DNA from: Mannheimia sp041807705
GTDB lineage: Bacteria > Pseudomonadota > Gammaproteobacteria > Enterobacterales > Pasteurellaceae
Reading direction: 5' to 3'
NCBI RefSeq assembly: GCF_041807705.1
Contig: NZ_JBGTYY010000003.1
Location: 62,001 to 126,000 of the forward strand
Length of the DNA stretch: 64,000 nucleotides
Both the position numbers and the translations under genes were made by a program. Below, piece by piece: positions 8,095 to 17,914 of the stretch. Positions within the stretch are counted from its first letter, which is position 1. Each line of letters starts with the position of its first letter. Under the pieces are notes generated by a model. It ran no database searches, had not been told where the DNA came from, and saw nothing but the letters and a program-made list of their open reading frames with translations.

Positions 8095-8907
8095 ATGAAC
8101 CCAATGTTAAACATTGCTATTCGTGCTGCACGAAAAGCAGGCAATATTATTGCCAAAGGCTATGAGCAATCGCCTCAAGATACTCAAGTTTCACAAAAAA
8201 ATACAAACGATTATGTAACCGAAATTGATAAAGCGGCGGAAGCGGCGATTATTGATGTGATCCGTAAATCTTATCCTGATCACTCAATCGTAACCGAAGA
8301 GAGTGGCGTATTAAGCGGTAGCAATGAAAACGTGCAATGGGTAATTGATCCATTAGATGGCACCACCAACTTCGTAAAACGCTTACCGCATTTCTCTGTT
8401 TCAATTGCCATTCGTGAGAATGGTCGCACAACCGTAGGGGTAGTTTATGACCCTATCCGTAACGAGCTTTTCACCGCTGTGCGTGGCGAAGGTGCAAAAT
8501 TAAATGAGTTCCGTTTACGCATTGATGCTGAGCGCCGTGATTTAAAAGGCACTATTTTAGCAACAGGTTTCCCTTTCAAAGTGTTAAGACATCGTGAAGC
8601 ACATTTAAATATGCTTGAAGCGTTAATGAACAACGGTGTGGCAGATTTCCGCCGTACAGGTTCTGCAGCATTAGATTTAGCTTATGTTGCAGCAGCTCGT
8701 TTAGATGGTTACTTTGAAATTGGTTTAAAACCTTGGGATTGTGCCGCAGGTGAATTAATCGCTCGTGAAGCAGGTGCGATTGTAACGAACTTTGTTGGCG
8801 GAACTGATTACTTAAAATCAGGCAACTTAGTGGTTGGTAATGGTCGTGTCGTAAAAGAAATTTTAAACAGCATTCAGCCAACTTTAACCGAAGAATTAAA
8901 AGCTTAA
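8095..8907 (+). CDS. suhB: Inositol-1-monophosphatase family protein SuhB
   Basis: The 270-residue protein has the metal-binding motif WVIDPLDGTTNF (about residues 81-92), the upstream EESG, and the C-terminal WDCAAGELIAREAGA. SuhB is a Mg-dependent phosphatase that also assembles into rRNA antitermination complexes. A longer frame reaches 7996, but the start at 8095 (MNPMLNIAIRAARKAG) matches the family and has a GGTGGAA site. The extension would cover the uptake-signal pair. Confidence 0.93.
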   Translation: MNPMLNIAIRAARKAGNIIAKGYEQSPQDTQVSQKNTNDYVTEIDKAAEAAIIDVIRKSYPDHSIVTEESGVLSGSNENVQWVIDPLDGTTNFVKRLPHFSVSIAIRENGRTTVGVVYDPIRNELFTAVRGEGAKLNEFRLRIDAERRDLKGTILATGFPFKVLRHREAHLNMLEALMNNGVADFRRTGSAALDLAYVAAARLDGYFEIGLKPWDCAAGELIAREAGAIVTNFVGGTDYLKSGNLVVGNGRVVKEILNSIQPTLTEELKA

Positions 8908-8945
8908 TTTTATAACAATAGTATTGATTGTTGTGGGTAATAAAT

Positions 8946-10802
8946 ATGATGGAAAATAAGTATCCTCTGTTAAATGAAATCAACTCTCCCGAAGATTTGC
9001 GTTTGCTGCCAACCGACAAACTGCAAGAGGTAGTTGATGAATTGAGATCCTATTTGCTGGAGTCTGTGAGCCGAACAAGTGGTCATTTAGCCTCTGGTTT
9101 AGGCGTGGTGGAGCTTACGGTTGCATTGCATTATGTTTATCAAACCCCATTTGACCAACTGATTTGGGACGTAGGTCACCAAGCATATCCACACAAAATC
9201 TTAACAGGTCGCCGTGAGCAAATGCACACCATCCGTCAAAAAGACGGTATTCACCCTTTCCCTTGGCGTGAAGAAAGTCCTTATGATGTATTAAGTGTGG
9301 GGCATTCTTCAACCTCCATTAGTGCGGGGTTAGGTATTGCCGTTGCGGCTGAAAAAGAAGATGCAGGACGCAAAACCGTTTGTGTAATTGGCGATGGTGC
9401 AATTACCGCAGGTATGGCGTTTGAAGCGTTGAACCACGCAGGTGCGTTGCATACCGATATGTTGGTTATCTTAAACGATAACGAAATGTCGATTTCGGAA
9501 AATGTTGGGGCATTAAATAATCATCTTGCTCGTATTTTCTCTGGTTCGTTTTACACCTCTGTGCGTGATGGCAGTAAAAAAATTCTTGATAAAGTGCCAA
9601 CGATTAAAAACTTTATGAAGAAAAGTGAAGAGCATATGAAAGGTGTTATCTTCTCGCCGGAAAGCACATTGTTTGAGGAATTGGGCTTTAACTATATTGG
9701 GCCTATTGATGGGCATAATATTGAAGAGCTAGTTAAAACGCTAAGTAATATGCGTGAGCTGAAAGGCCCGCAGTTCTTACACGTCCGCACGAAAAAAGGG
9801 AAAGGCTACAGCCCAGCAGAAAACGATCCGATTGGCTACCACGGTGTACCTAAATTCGACCCAACAATAAATGAGCTACCAAAATCAAAAGCATTACCAA
9901 CCTACTCTAATATCTTTGGAGATTGGTTATGTGAAATGGCGGAGCGTGATCCAAAAGTCATCGGCATTACCCCTGCAATGCGTGAAGGCTCTGGTATGGT
10001 GGACTTTTCCAAACGTTTCCCAGAACAATATTTTGATGTGGCGATCGCCGAACAACACGCCGTTACCTTTGGCGCAGGCTTAGCTATTGCAGGCTATAAG
10101 CCTATAGTGGCAATTTATTCGAGCTTCTTACAACGTGCTTACGATCAGCTTATTCACGATGTAGCAATTCAAAACTTACCTGTTATTTTTGCGATTGATA
10201 GAGCGGGCATTGTGGGAGCTGATGGTCAAACCCATCAAGGGGCATTTGATTTAAGTTTTATGCGTTGTATTCCTAATATGACGATTATGGCACCTAGCGA
10301 TGAAAATGAAATGCGTCAAATGCTTTACACTGCTTATACGATGAATACGCCAACTGCAGTTCGTTACCCTCGTGGTAATGCAAAAGGTGTGGAATTACAA
10401 CCGATGCAAGCCTTAGAGATTGGCAAAGCTAAAGTCCTCCGAGAAGGGAAAAAAGTCGCTATTTTAAACTTCGGGGCATTATTAGACGAAGCAAAAATTG
10501 TGGCAGAAAAGCACGATTATACTCTTGTTGATATGCGTTTCATCAAGCCTCTTGATGAAGCATTACTCCAAAAAATGGCGGATTCTCACGATCTGCTCGT
10601 TACACTGGAAGAAAATGCGATTCAAGGCGGCGCAGGTAGCTTTGTAAACGAATATTTGCAAAGTATTGGCAAAATTAAACCACTTGTAATGCTTGGTATT
10701 CCTGATTTCTTCGTGCCTCAGTCTACTCAACCAGAGGCGTATGCCGAACTTGGTTTAGATGCAAAAGGTATTGAAGCAAAAATCCAAAAATTCTATTCTT
10801 AA
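8946..10802 (+). CDS. dxs: 1-deoxy-D-xylulose-5-phosphate synthase
   Basis: The 618-residue thiamine-diphosphate enzyme catalyses the first step of the MEP isoprenoid pathway (pyruvate plus glyceraldehyde 3-phosphate). It shows DVGHQAYPHKILTGR, the ThDP motif GDGAITAGMAFEALN ... NDNEMSIS, and the transketolase-type pyrimidine domain with IAEQHAVTFGAGLA. The length matches E. coli Dxs (620). I chose the ATG at 8946 (MMENKYPLLNEIN) over 8928 because family members begin this way. It follows suhB by 38 bases and is closed by a terminator. Confidence 0.95.
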   Translation: MMENKYPLLNEINSPEDLRLLPTDKLQEVVDELRSYLLESVSRTSGHLASGLGVVELTVALHYVYQTPFDQLIWDVGHQAYPHKILTGRREQMHTIRQKDGIHPFPWREESPYDVLSVGHSSTSISAGLGIAVAAEKEDAGRKTVCVIGDGAITAGMAFEALNHAGALHTDMLVILNDNEMSISENVGALNNHLARIFSGSFYTSVRDGSKKILDKVPTIKNFMKKSEEHMKGVIFSPESTLFEELGFNYIGPIDGHNIEELVKTLSNMRELKGPQFLHVRTKKGKGYSPAENDPIGYHGVPKFDPTINELPKSKALPTYSNIFGDWLCEMAERDPKVIGITPAMREGSGMVDFSKRFPEQYFDVAIAEQHAVTFGAGLAIAGYKPIVAIYSSFLQRAYDQLIHDVAIQNLPVIFAIDRAGIVGADGQTHQGAFDLSFMRCIPNMTIMAPSDENEMRQMLYTAYTMNTPTAVRYPRGNAKGVELQPMQALEIGKAKVLREGKKVAILNFGALLDEAKIVAEKHDYTLVDMRFIKPLDEALLQKMADSHDLLVTLEENAIQGGAGSFVNEYLQSIGKIKPLVMLGIPDFFVPQSTQPEAYAELGLDAKGIEAKIQKFYS

Positions 10803-10809
10803 TCATATA

Positions 10810-10835
10810 AAATCCCCTTTTAGTAGGGGATTTTT
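10810..10835 (+). terminator. Rho-independent terminator after dxs
   Basis: AAATCCCC and GGGGATTT form an 8-bp stem with an 8-base loop, followed by TT, 7 bases after the dxs stop. Confidence 0.88.
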
Positions 10836-10923
10836 GACATAGTTCACATTTTTGACAAAATATTTCACACAAACCTCACAATTTATTTTACTTTATCTAT
10901 ACTCCTCCTTAAAATGACACGCC

Positions 10924-10946
10924 TTTTTAGTATTTTCTACTAAAAA
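10924..10946. other. Hairpin in the leader of the CstA-type gene
   Basis: TTTTTAGTA and TACTAAAAA form a 9-bp stem with a 5-base loop, about 38 bases upstream of the cstA-type start codon. It has no GC core. It may be a leader structure or chance in AT-rich DNA. Confidence 0.35.
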
Positions 10947-10983
10947 TATTTCTTCATTCATTTAAGATTATAGGAATTCTACT

Positions 10984-12570
10984 ATGTTGTGGTTCTTCTT
11001 CTGCGTAGCCATACTTGTTCTTGGTTACTTTACCTACGGAAAAATTATCGAAAAAATCTTCGTGATTAATCCAAATAAGGTAACACCCGCTAACTCAATG
11101 AGAGATGGTGTGGACTATATGCCAATGTCTAAAACCAAGATTTGGCTTATTCAATTATTAAATATTGCGGGTACAGGTCCTATCTTTGGACCAATTTTAG
11201 GGGCATTATACGGGCCGGTTGCGATGCTTTGGATTGTATTAGGCTGTATTTTTGCCGGTGCAGTACACGACTATTTCTGTGGTATGTTAAGTATCCGTAA
11301 TGGTGGTGCAACAATGCCAAACCTTGCAGGTAAATTCTTAGGTCGCCCCGTTAAATTATTTATCAACGTAATGGCATTAATTCTACTTTTATTAGTGGGC
11401 GTAGTATTCGTTGCCAGCCCTGCTCAATTATTATCTACCATTACAATGGATATTGCAGGTGTAACTCAAGGGGCAATGGAATTAGGTGATGTGGAAGCTG
11501 TAAAAGAAGCTGTTGTAGCAGGTGGTGTAACCGTTTGGGGTATGGATAAAGCTCAGGTTATCTCTGTTTGGACATTAATCATTTTCGGTTACTACATTTT
11601 AGCGACTTTATTACCAGTTGATAAAATCATCGGGCGTGTGTACCCAATCTTTGGTGCATTATTGCTGTTTATGTCTGTAGGTATGGTTTACGGCTTAGTC
11701 TCTGCACATTTAAGTGCGGCTGATCCGATTGATTTCTTCCGTACGGTAAATGCTGATGGTCAAGGTTTAACCTGGGAAAAATTCACACAAAACTTCCAAG
11801 TAAAAGGTGATGTACCAATTTGGCCTTTACTATTCTTAACTATTTCTTGTGGTGCGTTATCAGGCTTCCACGCAACCCAAACTCCATTAATGGCTCGTTG
11901 TGCTGAAAATGAAAAAGAAGGTCGCTTTATTTTCTACGGTGCAATGATCACTGAAGGTGTGATCGCATTAGTATGGTGTGCAGTTGGTCTTTCATTCTAT
12001 GAAAACCCACAAGCATTACAAGATGCAATCTCAGCAGGTTCACCGTCTAAAGTGGTTTATGATAGCTCATTACACTTCTTAGGCTTTATCGGTGGTATCT
12101 TTGCAGTATTAGGTGTGATTGTATTACCAATTACTTCAGGCGACACTGCATTCCGTGCTGCACGTTTACAATTAGCGGAAATCTTTGGTATCGAACAACG
12201 TACATTAGTAAAACGTTTATACATTGCTGTACCGTTATTCGTAATTGGTTTCCTTGTATCAAAAGTGGACTTCAGCGTATTATGGCGTTACTTTACTTGG
12301 GCAAACCAAATGACAGCAATGGTAATGTTATGGACAGCAGCAGGTTACTTATATCGCTACAACAAACTCCACTGGGTATGTTCAATCCCAGCGTGGTTCA
12401 TTACAACCGTGTGTGCAACTTACTTAGCTTATAACAAAATCGGCTTTGGTTTAGATTACCAATTATCGGTGTACATCGGTTTAGCGATTACAGTAGTATG
12501 TATCATCTGCTTCTTCACATTACTTAAACCATATAATGTGCGTGATGAGGATGAGTTAGCAACTAGCTAA
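10984..12570 (+). CDS. CstA-family carbon starvation / pyruvate transporter
   Basis: The 528-residue inner-membrane protein has about 14 hydrophobic helices and the CstA landmarks: NIAGTGPIFGPILGALYGP near residue 60, HDYFCGMLSIRNGG near 97, and GALSGFHATQTPLMARC near 285. E. coli relatives CstA and BtsT are about 700 residues long and import pyruvate or peptides; this is the shorter form. Substrate here is inferred as pyruvate. It stands alone, between the dxs terminator and its own terminator, with a 148-base leader. Confidence 0.85.
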   Translation: MLWFFFCVAILVLGYFTYGKIIEKIFVINPNKVTPANSMRDGVDYMPMSKTKIWLIQLLNIAGTGPIFGPILGALYGPVAMLWIVLGCIFAGAVHDYFCGMLSIRNGGATMPNLAGKFLGRPVKLFINVMALILLLLVGVVFVASPAQLLSTITMDIAGVTQGAMELGDVEAVKEAVVAGGVTVWGMDKAQVISVWTLIIFGYYILATLLPVDKIIGRVYPIFGALLLFMSVGMVYGLVSAHLSAADPIDFFRTVNADGQGLTWEKFTQNFQVKGDVPIWPLLFLTISCGALSGFHATQTPLMARCAENEKEGRFIFYGAMITEGVIALVWCAVGLSFYENPQALQDAISAGSPSKVVYDSSLHFLGFIGGIFAVLGVIVLPITSGDTAFRAARLQLAEIFGIEQRTLVKRLYIAVPLFVIGFLVSKVDFSVLWRYFTWANQMTAMVMLWTAAGYLYRYNKLHWVCSIPAWFITTVCATYLAYNKIGFGLDYQLSVYIGLAITVVCIICFFTLLKPYNVRDEDELATS

Positions 12571-12590
12571 ACTTGATTAAAAATGCAAAA

Positions 12591-12615
12591 GTGGGGACAA
12601 TAGTCCCCATTTTTA
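12591..12615 (+). terminator. Rho-independent terminator after the CstA-type gene
   Basis: TGGGGAC and GTCCCCA pair around an AATA loop and run into TTTTTATT, 20 bases after the stop codon. Confidence 0.88.
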
Positions 12616-12635
12616 TTGGTTAGGTAGCTTTAACT

Positions 12636-13436
12636 ATGAGATTTTTTGATACTCACACTCATCTTGATTACCTTTCAGAAAGCCTTGAATTAAGTATTTC
12701 TACGCTGGTAGAAAATGCTCGAAAACATCGGGTGAAAAAAATATTAGTGGTTTCTATTTTTGCAAAAAATTTTGAAAAAGTAACCGCTTGTGCTAATGAG
12801 AAGCCAGAAAATATTGTTTATGGTTTAGGCTTACACCCACTTTATATTCAACAACATCAACTTTCTGATTTAGATTTATTAGAAAATAGATTAAGTCAAA
12901 AAGATCCACTTTGTACTGCAATTGGTGAAATAGGGTTGGAAAAAGCCGTGAGCGAAGTGTCTTCTCCCGAATTATGGAAAAAACAGTGCGAGTTTTTAGA
13001 GGCACAGCTTGCTATTGCGAAAAAATTCGATTTACCCGTTAATCTCCATTCACGCAAAAGCCACGATCAGCTTTTCGTCTTTTTGAAAAAAGCCCAGCTC
13101 CCGAAAAACGGTGTTGTTCACGGCTTCGCAGGCAGTTATGAGCAGGCAAAACGCTTTGTCGATCTCGGCTATAAAATTGGTGTGGGTGGCACAATTACTT
13201 ACCAACGAGCCAACAAAACCCGTGAAGCAATCCGAAAATTACCGCTCGAAAGTTTATTGTTGGAAACTGACTCGCCCGATATGCCTGTTTTCGGTTTTCA
13301 AGGGCAGCCTAATCGTCCAGAACGACTTATTGCCACATTCAATAGCCTATGTTCATTAAGAACCGAACAGCCCGATCTGATTGCGGCAACCATTTGGAAA
13401 AATAGCAAAAGGTTATTTTCTCCTAACTTATACTAA
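12636..13436 (+). CDS. yjjV: TatD-family metal-dependent hydrolase, YjjV-like
   Basis: The 266-residue protein starts with the metal-binding FFDTHTHLDYL. It shows GLGLHP (about 68), AIGEIGLE (about 95), NLHSRKSHDQ (about 137), VHGFAGS (about 160) and LLETDSPDMP (about 210), the ordered metal ligands of TatD-type TIM-barrel nucleases or esterases. Among the paralogues the sequence is closest to YjjV by my reading. Substrate is unknown; TatD itself is a 3'-5' DNA exonuclease. A USS core lies inside the gene near 12784. Confidence 0.82.
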   Translation: MRFFDTHTHLDYLSESLELSISTLVENARKHRVKKILVVSIFAKNFEKVTACANEKPENIVYGLGLHPLYIQQHQLSDLDLLENRLSQKDPLCTAIGEIGLEKAVSEVSSPELWKKQCEFLEAQLAIAKKFDLPVNLHSRKSHDQLFVFLKKAQLPKNGVVHGFAGSYEQAKRFVDLGYKIGVGGTITYQRANKTREAIRKLPLESLLLETDSPDMPVFGFQGQPNRPERLIATFNSLCSLRTEQPDLIAATIWKNSKRLFSPNLY

Positions 13437-13508
13437 CTTTTTTGCCTAAAAGAGATTTAGCCGTTACAATGCTATTCATTCTGTAAAACTCATATTAAGG
13501 AAAAATCA

Positions 13509-14879
13509 TTGAATAGCACTAAATTTTACTCCCTTTATGCAGGTATCTTTTTTCTGTTTTTCGGCTATGGTTTATTTCTAAACTCAGCCGGGATTAAACT
13601 TGCCGAAATGGGGATAACGGATATTATCATCGGTTTACTTAATGCCGCTTTCTTTATTGGAGCTGCATTAAGCACCATTTTTGCCCACCGAATTGTCTCC
13701 AGTGTCGGGCATATCCGCTCTTTTAGTGTATTCTGTGCTGTTTTCGCGATTGCAGCACTCAGCCATATGATGGTGGATAATTTATGGGTTTGGGGCGTAT
13801 TACGCATTATTTTAGGCTTCTGCCATTACAGTTTGCTGCTTTTAGTAGAAAGTTGGTTAAGTGAAAAAACGAATGTCGATACCAGAGGTAAAGTGCTTGC
13901 TACCTATAATATTATCTTCTACCTTGCCTTTATTTTAGGGGTGAGTTTGTTAAGCCTAGAACTCAGTAGCCAAAACATTTTTACCTTGTCTACCATTTTA
14001 GTTGTGATGTCGATGATCCCCATTGCTTTAACTAAAATGGTGCAACCCGATATTCCAGCTCGTGAACGCATTAGCATTCCTAAATTATTTGCGATTTCGC
14101 CATTAGCCTTAGTTACCAGTTTTATTAGCGGAATGTTGGTCAATGGTTTTTTCACAATGGTGTCGGTATTTCTGCTGAAATTTAGTTTTTCACTAAGCGA
14201 AATTTCGCTTTATTTGATGATCTCGATGATTGGTGGTTTTATCAGCCAAATGCCAATGGCGATATTATCTAACCGCATTGGTAGACGTAATGCCATTTTA
14301 GCTTGTGCAGTGGTTGCGACCCTTACTGCACTTGTTGGGCTATTTGCAATTTTTCAAGAAAATTTAACCGCTTGGATACAATATATCATCGCCTTTTTAT
14401 TGGGCTGTAGTCTGTTTAGTTTATATGCGTTCAGTATTGCCCGAGCCAATGATGAATTGCCGAATAATATGAATACCGTTGAGGTAAGTAGAGGCTTACT
14501 ATTCTGTTATGGTTTAGGGGCATTGATTGCTCCACCACTGATTGGTTTTGCGATGGGGATTTCTGCTGAATATGGATTTTATTCTCTATTTGGGCTGTGT
14601 TCGTTAATTCTACTTGTTTGTGCTATCTTGACTAAACCAATTCCGAAAGCAGAACGCGCAGAAATGCAATATGCTACCCCTATTGCAACAGCAAGCCCAC
14701 TTGAAGAAATCGAAATAATTGAAGACGAGCTTATCCCATTTGATGAAGAAGCGGTGCAAGAATACCAAGCTCAACTTGAAACACTTGAAGAAGAGCTACA
14801 AAGCGAAAATGAAAATAGTGAACTTGATGAAGAAAAATCTGCAGATAGCTTAACTGATACGGAAAACAGTAAGGTTTAA
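13509..14879 (+). CDS. MFS transporter, YcaD-like, with acidic C-terminal tail
   Basis: The 456-residue protein has 12 predicted membrane helices over residues 5-375, then a soluble tail of about 70 residues very rich in E and D. The start is TTG at 13509, with AAGG 8 bases upstream. The first in-frame ATG would remove the first helix, so TTG is preferred. It resembles YcaD-type major facilitator proteins. Substrate is unknown. The acidic tail is unusual for the family. No strong terminator until the USS hairpin before thrS. Confidence 0.75.
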   Translation: MNSTKFYSLYAGIFFLFFGYGLFLNSAGIKLAEMGITDIIIGLLNAAFFIGAALSTIFAHRIVSSVGHIRSFSVFCAVFAIAALSHMMVDNLWVWGVLRIILGFCHYSLLLLVESWLSEKTNVDTRGKVLATYNIIFYLAFILGVSLLSLELSSQNIFTLSTILVVMSMIPIALTKMVQPDIPARERISIPKLFAISPLALVTSFISGMLVNGFFTMVSVFLLKFSFSLSEISLYLMISMIGGFISQMPMAILSNRIGRRNAILACAVVATLTALVGLFAIFQENLTAWIQYIIAFLLGCSLFSLYAFSIARANDELPNNMNTVEVSRGLLFCYGLGALIAPPLIGFAMGISAEYGFYSLFGLCSLILLVCAILTKPIPKAERAEMQYATPIATASPLEEIEIIEDELIPFDEEAVQEYQAQLETLEEELQSENENSELDEEKSADSLTDTENSKV

Positions 14880-14963
14880 TTTTCCGTTGTTTTATGCTAA
14901 AATTTCCGCGCTTTTATTCCCCACTTGTAAGGGAAATAATAAGCAAATTGCAAAATTTTAATC

Positions 14964-14991
14964 AAAAAAGACCGCTTGTAAGCGGTTTTTT
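14964..14991 (+). terminator. Terminator built from an uptake signal, upstream of thrS
   Basis: AAAAAAGACCGCTT and AAGCGGTTTTTT form a stem with a GT loop followed by T residues. The stem contains the CCGCTTGT uptake core. It ends the MFS transcript about 85 bases after the gene and 57 bases before thrS. It could also form part of a thrS leader. Confidence 0.75.
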
Positions 14992-15047
14992 CATTCTCAA
15001 ACTCAACAAGTAATCTCTCGTATGGATTACCACTGTAAGGATTTATT

Positions 15048-16985
15048 ATGCCAATTATTACTTTACCAGACGGTTCACAACGTTCATTTGACAACCCGGT
15101 TTCCGTAATGGAAGTTGCCCAATCTATCGGTGCCGGTTTAGCAAAAGCAACCATTGCAGGCCGTGTAAATGGCGAACGCCGTGATGCGTGCGATATTATC
15201 AGTGAAGACAGTACGCTTGAAATCATCACTGCTAAAGATGAAGATGGTTTAGAGATCATTCGCCACTCAACGGCACACTTATTAGGGCACGCCATTAAAC
15301 AATTGTTCCCAGATGTCAAAATGGCGATCGGTCCGACCATCGAAAACGGCTTCTACTACGATGTGGATTTAGATCGTTCTTTAACGCAAGAAGATATTGA
15401 TGCCCTTGAAAAACGTATGTTAGAGCTGGCGAAAACTAACTATGACGTAGTAAAATGCCCTGTAAGCTGGCAAGAAGCTCGTGATACTTTCGAGCAACGT
15501 GGCGAGCCATACAAAATGGCAATTTTAGATGAAAACATCGCTCGCACAGATACGCCAGCGTTATATCACCACGAAGAATATATTGATATGTGTCGTGGTC
15601 CACACGTGCCAAATATGCGTTTCTGCCAACATTTCAAACTGCAAAAAGTAGCAGGTGCTTACTGGCGTGGCGATAGCAAAAATAAAATGCTACAACGTAT
15701 TTATGGTACAGCTTGGGCGGATAAAAAACAGTTAAGCGAATACTTAACCCGTTTAGAAGAAGCGGCAAAACGTGACCATCGCCGTATCGGCAAAGCATTA
15801 GATTTATACCATATGCAAGAAGAAGCACCGGGTATGGTGTTTTGGCACAATGACGGCTGGACAATTTTCCGTGAGCTTGAAACCTTCGTTCGTACAAAAT
15901 TAAAAGAGTACGATTACCAAGAAGTAAAAGGCCCATTTATGATGGATCGTGTGCTTTGGGAGAAAACAGGGCATTGGCAAAACTATGCAGATTTAATGTT
16001 CACCACCCAATCTGAAAACCGTGAATATGCGATCAAGCCAATGAACTGCCCGGGACACGTTCAAATCTTCAATCAAGGTTTGAAATCTTACCGTGATTTA
16101 CCAATTCGTATGGCGGAATTTGGTTCTTGCCACCGTAATGAACCATCAGGTTCTTTACACGGTTTAATGCGTGTGCGTGGCTTTACCCAAGACGATGCAC
16201 ATATTTTCTGTACTGAAGAACAAATTGAATCTGAAGTAACAAGCTGTATCAAAATGGTGTATGACATCTACAGCACGTTCGGCTTTACCAACATTGCAGT
16301 TAAACTTTCAACCCGCCCGGAAAACCGTATCGGTGATGATGCAATGTGGGATAGAGCGGAAGAAGGCTTAGCAAATGCACTTCGCAATAACGGCTTAGAG
16401 TACCAAATTCAAGAAGGCGAAGGAGCATTCTATGGCCCGAAAATTGAGTTTGCTCTTCGTGACTGCTTAGGTCGTGAGTGGCAATGTGGTACAGTTCAAT
16501 TAGACTTCGCATTACCAGGTCGTTTAGAAGCCTCTTATGTGGCGGAAGACAATGATCGCCGTACACCTGTAATGATTCACCGTGCGATTTTAGGTTCGAT
16601 TGAGCGTTTCATCGGTATCATTACTGAAGAATACGCAGGTTTCTTCCCAACCTGGCTTGCACCAACCCAAGCGGTAGTGATGAACATTACCGATAGCCAA
16701 GCAGACTATGTGAAACAAGTGGTCAAACAGCTTTCAGATGCAGGTATTCGTGTAAAAGCGGATCTTCGTAACGAGAAAGTGGGCTTTAAGGTGCGTGAAC
16801 ACACCCTACGCCGTGTGCCTTATATGCTAGTTTGTGGCGACAAAGAGATTGCAGAAGGCAAAGTGTCTGTGCGTACTCGTAAAGGGGCTGATTTAGGCAC
16901 TTATAAGGTAGAAGAATTAGTTGAAATTCTGAAAAACCAAATCAAAGCTCGTGAGTTAGCTTTATTAGGCGAAGCCCAAGAGTAA
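15048..16985 (+). CDS. thrS: Threonyl-tRNA synthetase
   Basis: The 645-residue enzyme shows an N-terminal TGS domain (MPIITLPDGSQRSFD), the editing-domain histidines HSTAHLLGHA (about 75), and class II motif 2 (SCHRNEPSGSLHGLMRVRGF). Motif 3 (HRAILGSIERFIG) and the anticodon-binding domain (KVGFKVREHTLRRVPYMLV) follow. It charges tRNA-Thr in the cytoplasm. Length is as expected (642 in E. coli). An AAGGA site precedes the start. infC does not follow; instead a terminator and the convergent tonB gene do. Confidence 0.97.
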   Translation: MPIITLPDGSQRSFDNPVSVMEVAQSIGAGLAKATIAGRVNGERRDACDIISEDSTLEIITAKDEDGLEIIRHSTAHLLGHAIKQLFPDVKMAIGPTIENGFYYDVDLDRSLTQEDIDALEKRMLELAKTNYDVVKCPVSWQEARDTFEQRGEPYKMAILDENIARTDTPALYHHEEYIDMCRGPHVPNMRFCQHFKLQKVAGAYWRGDSKNKMLQRIYGTAWADKKQLSEYLTRLEEAAKRDHRRIGKALDLYHMQEEAPGMVFWHNDGWTIFRELETFVRTKLKEYDYQEVKGPFMMDRVLWEKTGHWQNYADLMFTTQSENREYAIKPMNCPGHVQIFNQGLKSYRDLPIRMAEFGSCHRNEPSGSLHGLMRVRGFTQDDAHIFCTEEQIESEVTSCIKMVYDIYSTFGFTNIAVKLSTRPENRIGDDAMWDRAEEGLANALRNNGLEYQIQEGEGAFYGPKIEFALRDCLGREWQCGTVQLDFALPGRLEASYVAEDNDRRTPVMIHRAILGSIERFIGIITEEYAGFFPTWLAPTQAVVMNITDSQADYVKQVVKQLSDAGIRVKADLRNEKVGFKVREHTLRRVPYMLVCGDKEIAEGKVSVRTRKGADLGTYKVEELVEILKNQIKARELALLGEAQE

Positions 16986-17000
16986 ATATTGTTAAAGATG

Positions 17001-17039
17001 AAACACCCTCAAAAGTATGACTTTTGAGGGTGTTTTTTT
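17001..17039. terminator. Bidirectional terminator between thrS and tonB
   Basis: A perfect 16-bp stem (AAACACCCTCAAAAGT and its complement) with a 3-base loop is followed by T residues on the plus strand and preceded by A residues. It can therefore end thrS and, in reverse, tonB, whose stop codon overlaps it. Confidence 0.92.
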
Positions 17040-17901
17040 ACTCTAGAGAAAATCTAATTGGCACAGTTACCGAAGACGGGAAACCCGCTGGCGGCGGTGG
17101 CATACTGACTGCCTGTGCACTTCTTACTGCGGCATTGTCCAAATTGCTGTTTCCTGATGAATTAACCACCGAAACATTTGAGATTGCACCAGATGAGGTA
17201 AGAGTAAATTTAATGGTTACTGTACCTGTTTTACGCATCATCTTTTCACGCTGAGGATATGAGTTATTCGCCTTGCGTTGTAATGCACGTTGTAATGCGG
17301 TTTTATAGGCTGAAAGCTCGCTCGCATTGCCTCCTGCTACATTACTTCCCGTAGTAGAGGTTGAATTTAATGAGCCACCTTTTTGTCCGCCCACAACGCC
17401 AGCAACCATTTTTTCGCCTTGTACCGCATTAGGAATAGCTTTTGCGACAATACCTTGTTTGACTTCAGGTCCACGCTCTAAGGCTTTGATTGGTTTTTGC
17501 TGAGGCTTCTCTTTGCGTTTCTTTTCTTTTGGTTTCTCTTTTTTCTGTTTTGGACGTTCTTTAGGCTTTTCTTGCTTTGGTTTTTCCTTTTTCGGCTCTT
17601 CTTTCTTCGGCTTTAGAACGGGCTCAGGAATAGCTTCAGGCTCAGGTGTTGGCTCAGGTTGAGGCTCTGGCTCTGGTTCAGGCTGTGGCTCAATTTCCTT
17701 TACTTCTTCCTCAATAGGATCAGGCGAAGCTGCCACTTGCGGCTGTTCTAATAAAGCCGCAACCATTTCCATTGATAGCGAATTTTGCTCCGCTGCATTT
17801 TCGATTTTTTGTTCATTAAGCAAAGCGAAGCTACCACCAATCAATGCACCGTGAATGGCTAATGAGGCAATTAATCCAATTCGAGAATGGTGTTTTTTCA
17901 T
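17038..17901 (-). CDS. tonB: TonB energy-transducing protein
   Basis: The 287-residue protein has an N-terminal membrane anchor (LIASLAIHGALIGGSFALL, residues 10-28). A long periplasmic spacer of Glu-Pro and Lys-Pro/Lys-Glu repeats follows (about 65-140). The C-terminal TonB domain ends in TVPIRFSLE. It carries proton-motive energy from ExbB-ExbD to outer-membrane iron and haem receptors. It is third in an exbB-exbD-tonB operon, 13 bases after exbD, with a Fur-like site upstream of exbB. The strongly basic second half of the spacer is notable. Confidence 0.95.
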   Translation of the reverse strand: MKKHHSRIGLIASLAIHGALIGGSFALLNEQKIENAAEQNSLSMEMVAALLEQPQVAASPDPIEEEVKEIEPQPEPEPEPQPEPTPEPEAIPEPVLKPKKEEPKKEKPKQEKPKERPKQKKEKPKEKKRKEKPQQKPIKALERGPEVKQGIVAKAIPNAVQGEKMVAGVVGGQKGGSLNSTSTTGSNVAGGNASELSAYKTALQRALQRKANNSYPQREKMMRKTGTVTIKFTLTSSGAISNVSVVNSSGNSNLDNAAVRSAQAVSMPPPPAGFPSSVTVPIRFSLE

Positions 17902-17914
17902 CTCACTTATCCTA

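Noticed and set aside
8576..9019. A 147-codon minus frame across suhB and dxs
   Set aside because: It is leucine/histidine-rich antisense to two well-supported genes, with no binding site and no family resemblance.
10836..10983. CRP site upstream of the CstA-type gene
   Set aside because: Only half sites (TGTGA twice in the same orientation) were found; the inverted TGTGA-N6-TCACA spacing is absent.
14897..15340. A 147-codon minus frame at the start of thrS
   Set aside because: It is antisense to the conserved TGS domain of ThrS and begins in it; a shadow.
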